Shown: one piece after another, positions 35,483-47,000 of the stretch
How the letters are laid out: every line of letters starts with the position of its first letter
Position numbering within the stretch: the stretch's first letter is position 1
Assembly: GCA_003184365.1 (NCBI GenBank)
Contig: NKYR01000056.1
Coordinates: 62,001-126,000 of the forward strand
DNA: 64,000 bases
Direction: 5' to 3'
Source: Evernia prunastri
Lineage: Eukaryota > Ascomycota > Lecanoromycetes > Lecanorales > Parmeliaceae
The notes under the pieces: generated by a model
The model's input: only the letters and a program-made list of their open reading frames with translations
Database searches by the model: none
Told to the model about the DNA's origin: nothing
Translations under genes and position numbers: made by a program

Positions 35483-35837
35483 GCTGTGAGATTTAGGATC
35501 AATGGATAGAGAGGAATTATGCTGGCTGATGGAATCACGTGCGGGGGTGTAACGCCAGAGCCCAGAACGCGTTCTCGGTTCTCCGCCCGCGGTTTCACTT
35601 TATCGTAAACATAGTATAGGAGGGATCTACGTAAACGCAGCCTGAGTTAGCGCCTACTCTGCCCATCCGTGGAATTTGCATGTCTATGTTGTGTCGTATG
35701 GACCCATAAGTCCCAGCAGCACTCTCGCTCATCAATCCTTGATTGCTCTCATATGTCCACTAGTCTATACATAAAGTTGACTACCATTTGCCTTTCTTTC
35801 ATCAAGCCGCTCTCTCCAGTGAAAGTAGTCGCGTATC
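35483..35837. promoter_or_regulatory. divergent promoter between SLD2 and MOG1
   Basis: 355 bp between opposite-strand start codons, with no coding signal. An ACGCGTT-type element (AGAACGCGTTCTCGG near 35568-35582) includes ACGCGT, the core of the MluI cell-cycle box used in yeast for replication genes; its use here is only a suggestion. Confidence 0.4.
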
Positions 35838-36773
35838 ATGATGACAATTTTCAACCACACAGAGCTCTTTGGCGGAGCCATCACAGCCAACATACCCTGC
35901 AACTTTGCCGATGTCAGGTAAATTAACAAGATCCTGCCCTCTCAACTGGGAAAATCGATACATCCATTAATATCTCCGTTCATGGTGCTCTCTTTCCAAA
36001 GCCTCTCACTTTCTAGTCCGAAGAGCATTCTACACTATGTTGCTGTCTGTCCATACCTCATACTACGAACAACACCCCTACCAAGACTAATACCTCGTAT
36101 CCATCGTTTACATCAGCTAACCTTACTTGCTCCAACAGTGATATTCGTCAAGTTCCAGACAACCAAGAAGTCTACCTCGACAAGAATGGCTTCACTTCCC
36201 TGACTTTCGATATTACTGAACGAGTTTCTCATCTGTCAACTGACAAAGAAGCTTTGGAGTACCATTTCGCCGACATTATTGCGGAAAATGATACCAAGAA
36301 CATATTGTCCATTGTCGAAACCGTAGAACTGCCAAACCTCCCGTACGCTTTCTTCTTGTTACGTTTCCTCTAATGCACGGGAAATCTCTATCATGGGTGG
36401 AGAAAAAGTATCTGATACTGCTCTTGTTCACTCATCTTACTCAAAATTCCCCTGACACTGCTTGCTTCTGCACAGACCTACCACACCCATTCTTGCTCTC
36501 ACGGCAATCACCAAACCTCCTGCTCCGAACGTAGCAGCAGGAGCTTTCACCCCTACTCATATCGATATCCTTTTCACTCTTATCCGGCTGGTGGATCAGA
36601 ATACAGATATAGTCATCACATTGAATAAACCTTATCTCGCGGGTGAGACCGATGATCAGATGTCAAACGTGACAGAAGCTGGGACAAGAGAGCTTCATGA
36701 AGCTGGGAACATGTACCACGATATTGTGACGAGCTTTGCGATCAAAGACTGGGGACTTTTCAGCGGCGAGTAA
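35838..36773 (+). CDS. MOG1: Ran-binding nuclear import factor MOG1
   Basis: ATG 35838 gives MMTIFNHTELFGGAITANIP then CNFADV. A long intron of about 220 nt leads to SDIRQVPDNQEVYLDKNGFT, LTFDITERVSHLST and ALEYHFADIIAEND. A second intron (about 36343-36476) leads to PTTPILALTAITKPPAP and the C-terminal strands (DILFTLIRLVDQNTDIVITLN), stopping at 36773. Mog1 binds Ran/Gsp1 and promotes nucleotide release to support nuclear import. The length (about 195 residues) and the start ELFGGAI fit the family well. The end converges with the SprT-type gene 171 bp away. Confidence 0.92.
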
Positions 36774-36944
36774 GTTGAAGGCACAAAGCCGAGGGTATAT
36801 TTAATGGATGGCACGGTAATTGCTACCATTATTAAACATTTGGCGCTGAGGAAAGCGTAGGACAGATGACGATGGTGCCTTGAAAGTGCGGACATGCACA
36901 GTAGAAAGCCCACCATACACAATACGCAGACTTGCATAGCCAGC

Positions 36945-39050
36945 TCAGGATTCTAGATCCAGAAACTCCAATTTCCTGACCACAGAATCCAGACTCTTGA
37001 CCTCGTTCGTAGCAACCTTCTTCGAAGCGCCATTTTCTTGGATCTCTCTGACCCTCTCAGCATCGTTTCTCTTACACTCCTTGAACTCTCTCCCTAATAT
37101 GGACATTATCTCCCCAAATCCCGCTCCCGGGTTCTCGAGTCGTACCCGCTCATTTTCCCGTTTGACAAAGTCCTGATACTCACTTCTTTTACCTTCCCCT
37201 GCCCCTTTCCTCGGCGCTGGCTGCACCTGCACAAGTTTCCCCTTGCAATTACCGCATGAATGCTTCGACGGGTCGATGGACTTGCTATGCCTTTTATACT
37301 CTAATCCACATTCGGGGGACATGCAAGTCCACATGTACTTATACGCAATGGTGTAAGTGTGTTTTGTTGTGACGTTGATGGCGCGGTGGGAGAATGCATT
37401 ACTGCACTTGCGGGCCCTAGGAATCGGAAAGGGATTCTTAGTCCACAGTTTTCGAAGGGAAAGCGAGAGGAGCAGCGAAAGGATTTACCATTCTTTGAAT
37501 TCCTTGCCATGTGGATTGTCTTTCACCCCGTTGATCATGAAGTTGGCCAAGTGGCAGTATTCATGTGCTATTACGTTGATGAGGCGTTCTTGGAATCCTG
37601 TCAGTTTACATCTATAGTGGTGCGATTAGAAATGCGCTAACCTTCATCGTCAATAACTTTCTCCGCGAGCTCGATGGACGCGTGGTGGCGATGGGTGTTG
37701 GTCGATACATATCCATCGGCATTCTTTGAGCGGACGACCTCCCGTCTCCAATTCGCTCGTCCCGCAGTGGAAGAGAGTTTCTTACTCCAAATGATTTGAA
37801 TACCTCCAGTTGAATCTGCCATCGAAGCGAGCTGTCCATTGCTAATTTTCTGATCAACCTCAGCGAGGAAGGTGGTGGCGAGCTCGTGTTTTGTGTCATC
37901 AAACAGCTTGCGCTGCAGGACAGCTTTTCTATCTTTTCTTGCCGGGGTTTTCATGGGACTCTTACGGGGAAATTCAGAAGGTGACACTTCTTCATTTTCA
38001 TGGACAGAATGGATGTGAAGTCTGCGTGGAGACTCGACGGTCTTCCTAGGCGAGTACTGCTCGTTCCAGTCGTTGATAATATCTTGGCTCCAGAAGGCGT
38101 CTATACTCGGCCGGTGAGGCGTAGGTGGTATCGGATGCCGCTTGGAGGGCGACTTCAATTTTGTTTTCGATTGACTCGGGGAAGGCGTGAGTGGAAGACA
38201 ATTGCCCTCGGACTCATACGACGATCTGGACCCAGGAGGAGAGCTTCACAATCTTTAGTTGTTGCGAAGGCGATTTTGCAAAGATAACCTACAATGTGAG
38301 ACGGTCATTTAGGGTCGGATGTGCCTCAAACGGCTCGGATCTGGAAGGCTCATTGCTTGGTGGAGACTCCGGGCATAATCTATTTACGCCTTTCGCTTCA
38401 GGCGGAATCGCGGTCGTTCCAAGGGCCTGCCGTGTATTGGATTGAGGCCAACGAGATATTTGCAAGACAGGTTCTAGAGCATTCGTTGCGCAAATCTTCT
38501 TCGGAGCTCGGCTTTGGACCTTCTTCTGCTTCGTCGGAGATCTTGATACTACAGTTTCGCCATCACTAGCAGAATCAGGGACTATAAACCCTGAAAGATC
38601 TGTGGCAGAATCCTCATCATGATGAATCAGTAGATTTGTATCGGCCAACACTTTAGCAAGCTTGCTATAGTCCGCAGTACCCTTGGTCAATCTCCTTGGA
38701 CTTGCGTGATCCGCTATGCTGCCTGCTGTCTCTACATGATAACCTTCGCTCGTGGGATTACTGGTTGATGGGTCGGACATTGGGAGGAGCAGGGCGTGGA
38801 GGTAGGCTTGCTCTAGAGGCGGTTGTCTTTTGGACGGCGGCTTATCCGGGGAGACTTTGACGACGGCCGTAGAAGCAGTTGCACGCGTTTCTGTCAGTAG
38901 ATCTTCGTTCGACAAGCTCTGGGCATTGTTTCTTTGATATCGTTGCCTCTTGCCATGCTCTTGCTTCGAAGTCTTAGCGAGAGTTCTGATGATGGTAGAT
39001 AGGTCTGGTAGTTCGTAGTCACTATCTGATGGATCATTAAGTCTGGCCAT
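36945..39050 (-). CDS. SprT-like metalloprotease of the GCNA type
   Basis: ATG 39050 gives MARLNDPSDSDYELPDLSTI, an acidic start followed by a long disordered Ser/Pro region with many basic and SP motifs. The SprT domain begins ELATTFLAEVDQKISNGQ, GGIQIIWSKKLSSTAGRANW and HASIELAEKVID. After a splice near 37640 the zinc site is ERLINVIAHEYCHLANFMI (HExxH) with a third His in NPHGKEFK. The zinc-ribbon end is MWTCMSPECGLEYKRHSKS then SKHSCGNCKGKLV. The frame ends at 36945. GCNA/Wss1-class proteases act on DNA-protein crosslinks in the nucleus. The order of a disordered acidic leader, SprT and zinc ribbon fits GCNA rather than Spartan. Catalytic residues are intact. Exon borders between 38160 and 38290 are approximate. 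Confidence 0.86.
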
Positions 39051-39494
39051 TTCGTGGTCTTGCTTAAGACACAGTTATACTCAGACTTAAATGCGTGGAG
39101 TTCCAATCGGAAAAAGCAGTGGACAACAACTTTGTTTATTTCGCGTTTCCCAGGGCGACGCTTTGGCGAAATCAATCCCGCAATTGCAGACACACAAGCT
39201 GCACGGCCTGCAGCAGTTCGTTTACATACTATCCGTACCAAAGATCCCAAGTTACATTACAACTTCGGATATTAGTGTTTTATACACACGGACAAGCATC
39301 CGAGCCTGCGAGCAAGCATGCGCCATTTAACATACATAACGACCTCCATGTCTAACGAGCTCGAAAGGCTAGTCACTGTCCCAAAAACCTCCGGTTTGTG
39401 GGCTCATTCACATCTAAGCATTGGCAAGTCCAATGGCTTGCTTTAAGGCGGCTAAAGCACAATATTCCGCACCAATAGTTTCATGAGTGATAAA
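39051..39494. other. intergenic, no gene seen
   Basis: Upstream region of the SprT-type gene and 3' side of the GH72 gene. Short frames only. Confidence 0.55.
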
Positions 39495-41357
39495 CTACAA
39501 CAAGACCATTCCAGCACCGACCAGTACTGCACTAGTAACATAGGCAGCGAGCTTCAGGATACCAAAGTCGAAGGCAGGCACACTGAGTACGATCGCGGCA
39601 GCTTTGCTCGAGGAAGATGTGCCAGAATTAGAACCACTGCCAGTGCTACTACCACCAGTAGGCGTGCTCGTGACAGAGCCAGTGCCTGCTGAGCCGGCCT
39701 GGCTAACGACGGCCTTGCAACTGGAGGCAAGTTTAGGGGTAACCTTCTGGGCAGTCCCAGAAAAGTCGCAAGGGCTCGTGTTTTGGGTGTTTGTGGCGGT
39801 TTGGTTGAGGTAGTATTGGTTGAAGGCATAAGAGAGTCTTTCGGTATCGTTGCACCCGGAGAAAGCGCCGTATACACCGGTAGTGCCGTTGGCAAGGATG
39901 CCACCGCAGTTGTTGCCCTGTGCGGGATCACAGATGTAGTTGAATTGAGTTGTTATGCTGTCCGCACTGAGACCAGATTTTGCGACACAAGTGAGATTCT
40001 GAACCATGCATTGGCAAATGGCGTCGTTTGGAGTTGGAGGTAAATTGGTAGCAGCTTGCCAAGTATTGGTTGTAGGACAAGCTTGGGGAGAGTTGGACGG
40101 AGTGTAGGAGGCTGAGTTGACGCCAGTTGGCGTCACTTTGGCCATCGCAGTTGAGAGGTTTTCGTAGTCCGATAACGTTGTGGCCTTGTTGTCGCTGCCA
40201 ATGGTCACGAGCCCTGCTTGAGTTAGCATATCGGACCAAATAACAAAGCGCACGCTTACCATAATCGTTGGCCTCCTGGAAGTACATGTAGACAATCCCG
40301 CCAGACCAAACGGAGGTCATGTTAGATCCGAAAAGTGCAGCCACTTCATCAAATGGCCGCGGTTCAACCTTATTGCAACCGTATTCGGCAAAGAAAGCAG
40401 GAACATTGTACGACGAAAACTCTTGAGTGCGAGCTTCATAGGAGGAGAGACTGTAGGAAGACTGCCCGCACCAGGAGTAGATGTTATAGCCCCAAAAGTC
40501 GATGCTTTCCGCAGTGGTGCCGCAATTGAAGTAATCCGCAAGCTCTACTCGAGTATCATCGTCATCCGACGCATATCCAACGCCCATGGCTCGGTATTTT
40601 TTGCTGACAATATAAGCTTTCATGTCACGAACGGCGGCTTTGACAAAAGCGCTTGCAGCGGTGTTGTTGGGGGCGTTCGAAACTTCATTGCCGGCAAAGA
40701 AGCCAATGGTGTTCGTATAGTTCGAAAAGGCGTCGATGACACTGGCATATCGGTTGTATATTTCTTCGTTCCATTCAGGCGTATCTCGGTTAATAGACAC
40801 GGCAGGCTCGCTAAGGTCCGATATGACATAGATGCCGGCATTTGTGAGCATCTGCATACACTCCGAGTGATCTTTCGTCGGATCAACAGCATAGACGCGA
40901 ATGGTATTCGTTTGCAGCCCTTGTAGCAAAGGAATATCACGGGCGCAATTCGTGGCATTTGCCAACGGGTCTGTATACCCAGTGCCGCCGGTGGTCGTCG
41001 TTGTAGATCCGTTGCCGGAAAAATCCTCTAACGCAAGTCAGAACTGATTCTCGTGAACCGTCATCTAGGCCAACTCACGTTGATAAGCCACTCCTCTGAT
41101 GAAACTGCGGGAAAAGTGTTGAGCATGCTCCTTCTGTATTGCCACAACTGTAAGGGCTACCTACAATTCAGTGCCATTCGTCTTGTAGAAGAACTTGGAG
41201 CCCTGAAGAGGAGATAATGTTGTCAGCCAGGAGGAGAAAGAAGAGAGCCGGTCGAAGAGGGTACCTTAATCACGATGGGATCAAGTTGAGCAACAGCTGA
41301 AGCCACGAAGCAAGAGGCGGCAGCGATACCCGCTGACGTTATTCTCAGACCCTTCAT
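39495..41357 (-). CDS. GAS1: GPI-anchored 1,3-beta-glucanosyltransferase (GH72 plus X8/CBM43), GAS/GEL family
   Basis: This cell-surface enzyme cuts and rejoins beta-1,3-glucan chains in the wall. ATG 41357 gives a signal peptide (KGLRITSAGIAAASCFVASAVA). Three short introns follow, giving QLDPIVIK|GSKFFYKTNGTEF|FIRGVAYQ, the GH72 start. Catalytic residues are visible as FFAGNEVSN (acid/base) and FFAEYGCN (nucleophile). YDFG-type surroundings and a Cys-rich X8 module (CPTTNTWQAATNLPPTPND, CQCMVQNLTCVAK, YICDPAQGNNCGGI) follow. A Ser/Thr/Gly-rich stretch and a hydrophobic tail (LAAYVTSAVLVGAGMVLL) end at 39495, as for GPI attachment. A further intron near 40208-40260 joins NDYG to LVTIGSDNKA. 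It lies 2.7 kb from FKS1, which makes the glucan it remodels. Confidence 0.95.
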
Positions 41358-41519
41358 AATTGCTAGTAATGGATGTAGTGATAACGAAGGAGACGCAGAC
41401 GATGATTGAGGGGATATGGTTGATGTCGATGCAGCGGGTCGTGTTGCTTTGCGCCCGAAAGGAATAAAAAAGTAGGGAACAATGGAGTGAGAGGGCGCAA
41501 ATGAACGAGAGACAGGCTC

Positions 41520-41552
41520 CTTCCCAATGCCTTCCCAATGCCTTCCCAATGG
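41520..41552. repeat. 11-bp unit, three tandem copies
   Basis: CTTCCCAATGC repeats three times, the last with one change at its end. It lies about 160 bp upstream of the GH72 start codon. Confidence 0.9.
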
Positions 41553-42844
41553 CTGATTTCAAGTGCCGCTCTGAGTGGAATGAAGGCGAAAGAGAGTGTG
41601 AATGAGGGTGAGGGTTGAATAAGAAATTGGTTTGATCAGAGGGAGAAAGAAAGGAGTGGAAAGAGAGAAGGAGGGCTTGGCAAGAATTTGAAGGTAATAA
41701 TAAATATAGAATAGCGGTTGAGTGAGCCGTGTGAACTTTGAAACACGAATGCCTCAAAAAAAATCATTTAATGCCACTGCCGCTTGGTGCCGCAGTAGTC
41801 AGCCTCTAAGAATCTTTAGATTTGAGGGGAGAAAAAAAGATATATGGGTATGTAGGTAGGTAATAAAAATATTAATACGAAAACCTTTGAAGACGGCATG
41901 AAAATGATGGAGGTACCTACGGTAGATTGTTTACAATAACTCGTTCGCAGTGCAATTATCGCTGTGGTTGGTCTCAACTCTTGATTTGCCTCCTGAGAGG
42001 CTGAGTGAGCCACGTAAGCTTTCACGCCTATATCATATAATTAAGTAAGTATTCGTATATGAGAGTGAATTGAAGGAAGAACAAGTAAATAGATGAATAA
42101 TTATTACGGTGCTGGTAGGACAATTAAATAAAATAAAATAAATCTTGCCCCGAGAAACAGACACGAGTAAAATGTAGGTAGGACAGGCAACCGCTATGCC
42201 AAACAAATCCCAAGCTATTGGTGCTACGGTTTACGGTGACCGGTGCAACTTAGCACAGCTTCTGGTACTTGCAGGTCTAGGGCATGAAGTCATGAAAGCC
42301 AAGGTGTACCTACCTTACCGAGCACCGACGCGGACGTGGCCTTGCAGCCAGCATGCCTTGCTCTATCAAGCACGAGGTGGTGAGGCAGCAAAAGCACAAG
42401 CTTCCATTGCCCCTATTTAAACAGTTCAAGGGGGAGGTTTTGAAGTAACCTAGCAGTATTGAAAAGGATAATCACCGAGACAACATACATGTACTGTAAC
42501 GCAGCAATTAGTAAAACTGTAATTCTATTCATGGCAGCGGGTGGGAGACGTGGTGGGTGCCCCTTATCCAAAATTATCCATGATCTTCAAGACATTTAAC
42601 GATGATCCCCCCCACACCGGCTACTTGATCCCGGACCCTGAGTCTTTAGAATGAGAATGCAGGCCAACTTGCTTGCACCAACAAACACTCTATTTTTATC
42701 TCGCCTTCCTCCCTGCCCTTTAAACGGCCCAATGATGATAATGATGACAATGCTGATTTAATCTGTTTTCCTATAATTCAACTTTTGGCACACAGAGGGA
42801 GGATATCAGTAATAGCAAGAAGATCTCGGAGGACAGAGAGTAAC

Positions 42845-42890
42845 AGAAAGAGAGAGGGAGGGAGAGAGAGAGAGAGAGAGGGAGAGGGTT
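42845..42890. repeat. GA-rich microsatellite
   Basis: Mostly (GA)n with short GGGA interruptions, within the GH72/FKS1 upstream region. Confidence 0.9.
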
Positions 42891-44035
42891 GGCTTTAAGG
42901 CTCAAGCCAATTGTAAATTGCGTGCATCCTGAAGGCCGTGATGCCTTATGTACCCTACCAATTTGGCCGTCCGAACTGGCGGGATCAATTATGATGCCAA
43001 ATCCGAATCTCGACTCTCCATAGTCCATACCAACACACACTTCGTTCTCCCTGGGAAGAAGAACTGTCGTCCTGAACGTATGTCGAAAGCGAGAGGAACA
43101 GTGATTCAGAAATTTAGGACTCTCAATACCGCCTGCTGCCTGCAATTCGAACCGATGTTGTCAATCTTTTCTGTGCCTCGACGTAATCCGTACAAAGCGT
43201 TGAAATTAGGTATGTAATACTGTAATCTACGTAAGCAAACGTAAGCTTTCCAGCTCAACAGATTACATCAGTACAGGCGTTAGCCAATCAAATCCGCTTC
43301 TGTACGTTGTAATAATGAAACTTGAGCTTTAGCGGCAAATCCTGGTGGGTAAAGCCGTGCTTTGTTCCTCCCTTTTTTCACCCAAGCCCCCTTCTACCTT
43401 TTCTCCAACCCTTCCGCCGTCTCTCTTTACCTCTGCACCTCAATCGATCTGCCTATCCTTGTTGCTGGCGATATCTGTCGCTCGCTCGAGGTCGTCAGTG
43501 GTGAAAACGGCCAGCAGTGTTGTTTGACTGGACCTGTTGGAAGGCACAGCGCAAATCTGTGTAGCGCGGAGCAACTGCGCAGTCAAACATTTTGCCTCGT
43601 GCTTCCTCCTTACCCACTTTCATTATCAACACCACACCAGTTCATCTGCAACAACGTCCATCCTCAATCATTTTAGCACTTGACAAAGACAACTCGACAT
43701 CGTCGCCATAATAAAGGATAATTGTGGGGTGGATCAGACTTTTCATTCGCTTCTTATACTCCAGTCCTAGATTGGCAAACAAGACTTCACGCGACAGGTT
43801 GATCGTCACTCTCGATCAACCCACCATCAGCCTCCTACTTTGGAACCTCACCCCATTCTTGTGTTCAATGGGAACCTTTTGAGGTAAGCTCTTATCGCGT
43901 CACTCTATCTCTGGTAGCATCCGCTCCTTGTTACACCAACCAGTGCTATTTGTCTTCAATACCGCCCCTATTGCAATGTGGCCGTCGTCTAACGGTCTGT
44001 AGGCACCTTTTCAAAGATTTGGATTATCTTCGACT

Positions 44036-47000
44036 ATGTCGGGCCATCCTCAAGACCACTACGACGATGGCTATGGCCATGAACAACAAGCCACAGACTC
44101 ATATTACCAAGACGAGCACAATCAAGGCTATTACGACCAGCAAGAATATCCGCAGCATGGCGAGCAGCCGCATGACTACGGACATCAGCAGCAAGGAAAC
44201 GGGAACGGGAATGGGGGTTACTATGACGAATCGTGAGTCTTGATTCCACACATTCGCAAAAATGTTGCTCACGAGTGACAGGGGATACTATAATGCCGAT
44301 GCCACCAACCATTACCGACAGGACGGCGGCTACTACGAGGGTCATCAGCAAGGCTACCAAGACGAGTACTACAATGATCAGTACTACGACCAAGGAACGC
44401 CAGCTGCAGGGCAGCAACCCCAGTACGGTCAAGGCGGTTATGGGTTCGTACGCTTCCTATCATTTTTGAGGTCTGTGCTTACAATCTGCAGAGCGAAGCC
44501 GAAGCGCCGTGGTCACGATTCAGAAGAAGATTCCGAGACCTTCAGTGACTTCACTATGAGGTCCGACATGGCTCGAGCTGCTGAAATGGACTACTATGGC
44601 CGTGGCGATGAGCGTTACAACAGCTACAACGAGGGCCAAGGCGGAGGGCGTGGGTATCGACCGCCTTCGTCACAGATCTCGTATGGAGGCAACCGCTCGT
44701 CTGGAGCGTCAACTCCAATCTATGGAATGGACTACGGCAACGCTCTGCCTGCCGGTCAAAGATCTCGCGAGCCATATCCTGCGTGGACTTCGGACGCGCA
44801 GATTCCGGTCTCGAAGGAAGAGGTTGAAGATATATTCATGGACTTGACTGCCAAATTCGGTTTCCAGCGTGACAGCATGAGGAACATGTATGACCATTTC
44901 ATGACTCTGCTTGATTCTCGTGCGTCACGTATGACGCCAAATCAAGCTCTGCTGTCTCTCCACGCCGACTACATTGGAGGGGACAATGCCAATTACCGAC
45001 GTTGGTACTTCGCGGCACATCTAGATCTGGACGATGCAGTTGGCTTCGCAAACATGAAGCTTGGCAAGGCAAACCGAAGGACCCGCAAGGCGAGAAAGGC
45101 GGCGAAAAAGGCAGCCGCGAAGGAACCAGAGAATGAAGATCAGACGCTCGAGAGCCTTGAGGGCGATAACAGTCTTGAAGCTGCAGAATACCGATGGAAA
45201 ACACGCATGAACCGTATGTCACAGCATGATCGTGTCCGACAAGTGGCCTTATATCTACTTTGCTGGGGTGAAGCTAATCAGGTCCGTTTCATGCCCGAAT
45301 GTTTGTGCTTTATCTACAAGTGTGCTCTCGACTATCTTGCCACTCCTGAATGCCAAAATCGAGTGGAGCCAATTGAGGAATTCACCTACCTTAATACTGT
45401 CATTACCCCATTGTACCAATATTGCCGAGATCAAGGCTACGAGATCCTGGATGGCAAGTATGTCCGACGGGAGAGAGATCACAGCAGTGTCATTGGTTAC
45501 GATGACATCAATCAACTCTTCTGGTATCCTGAAGGCATAGAGAGGATTGTTATGGAAGACAAAACCAGACTCGTGGATTTCCCAGCGGGAGAGCGCTATC
45601 TCAAGCTCAGCCAGGTGACGTGGAAGAAGGTGTTCTTCAAGACTTACAAGGAAACAAGATCATGGTTCCACTTGCTCGTCAATTTCAACCGCATCTGGGT
45701 CATTCATTTGACCGCTTTCTGGTTCTACACGTCCCACAACTCCCCAACGTTCTATACAAAGCACTACCAGCAGCAACTGAACAACCCACCGAAGCCTGCG
45801 GCAAATTGGTCTGCTGTTGCACTCGGAGGTACTCTCGCTTCTTTCATCATGATCGTTGCTACTGTCGCCGAATGGATGTACGTTCCGCGTCGATGGGCTG
45901 GCGCGCAGCATCTGACAAAGCGTCTGTTCTTCCTCATCATCATCTTCGTCATCAATATCGCTCCCAGTGTGTACATCTTTGGCGTCAGTGACTCGACGAA
46001 GATCGCCCATATCCTCGGTGTCATTCAGTTTTTCGTCGCCCTTGCAACGTTCATCTTCTTCGCCTTGATGCCACTCGGTGGCCTGTTCGGGAGCTATATG
46101 AAGAAAAATTCCAGACAATACGTGGCGAGTCAGACTTTCACGGCAAGTTTCCCTCGTCTTAAGGGTAACGACATGTGGATGTCTTATGGTCTTTGGGTTT
46201 TGGTGTTTACGGCCAAACTCTCTGAATCGTACTTCTTCCTGACTTTGTCCTTCCGTGACCCCATTCGCATTCTGTCTGAGATGAGAATCAGCAAATGTGC
46301 GGGCGATAAGATAATTGGCGACGTATTGTGCAAACAGCAGCCAAGAATCACACTCGGCTTAATGTTTGTCACTGATGTATGCCTGTTCTTCCTCGACACA
46401 TACCTTTGGTACATCATCTTTAATTGTGTCTTCTCCGTGGCCCGGTCTTTCTACCTCGGTGTTTCCATCTGGACTCCTTGGAGAAACATCTTTTCTCGCT
46501 TACCAAAGCGTGTCTATTCTAAGATCCTTGCGACGACCGACATGGAAATCAAATACAAGCCAAAGGTGCTGATATCTCAGATATGGAACGCCATCGTCAT
46601 CTCCATGTATCGAGAGCATCTTCTGGCTATCGATCATGTCCAGAAGCTGCTTTACCATCAGGTACCTTCGGAACAGGAAGGCAAGAGGACCTTACGTGCG
46701 CCGACATTCTTTGTGTCTCAAGAAGACCATTCTTTCAAGACCGAGTTTTTTCCAACGCAGAGTGAGGCCGAGCGCCGCATCTCATTCTTTGCTCAGTCGC
46801 TGTCCACGCCCATCCCGGAGCCGTTGCCCGTTGACAACATGCCAACCTTCACTGTGCTAATACCCCACTATGGTGAGAAGATTCTTCTTTCTCTACGGGA
46901 AATTATCCGCGAAGACGAGCCTTACTCGAGAGTGACCCTACTGGAATATCTCAAGCAGCTGCATCCTCACGAATGGGACTGTTTTGTCAAAGACACCAAG

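Larger units (their letters stand above)
41358..44035. promoter_or_regulatory. shared upstream region of the GH72 gene and FKS1
   Basis: This is the longest gene-free interval inside the gene-dense part (2.7 kb), between two divergent cell-wall genes. It holds three tandem copies of an 11-bp unit (CTTCCCAATGC) at 41520-41552, a pyrimidine/purine-biased GH72 leader (41560-41720), a GA microsatellite at about 42847-42889, and a pyrimidine-rich stretch (43360-43440) typical of strongly expressed fungal promoters. Small frames (42196-42420, 42771-43145) lack support. The last few hundred bases before 44036 are probably an FKS1 leader that may contain an intron. Confidence 0.5.
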
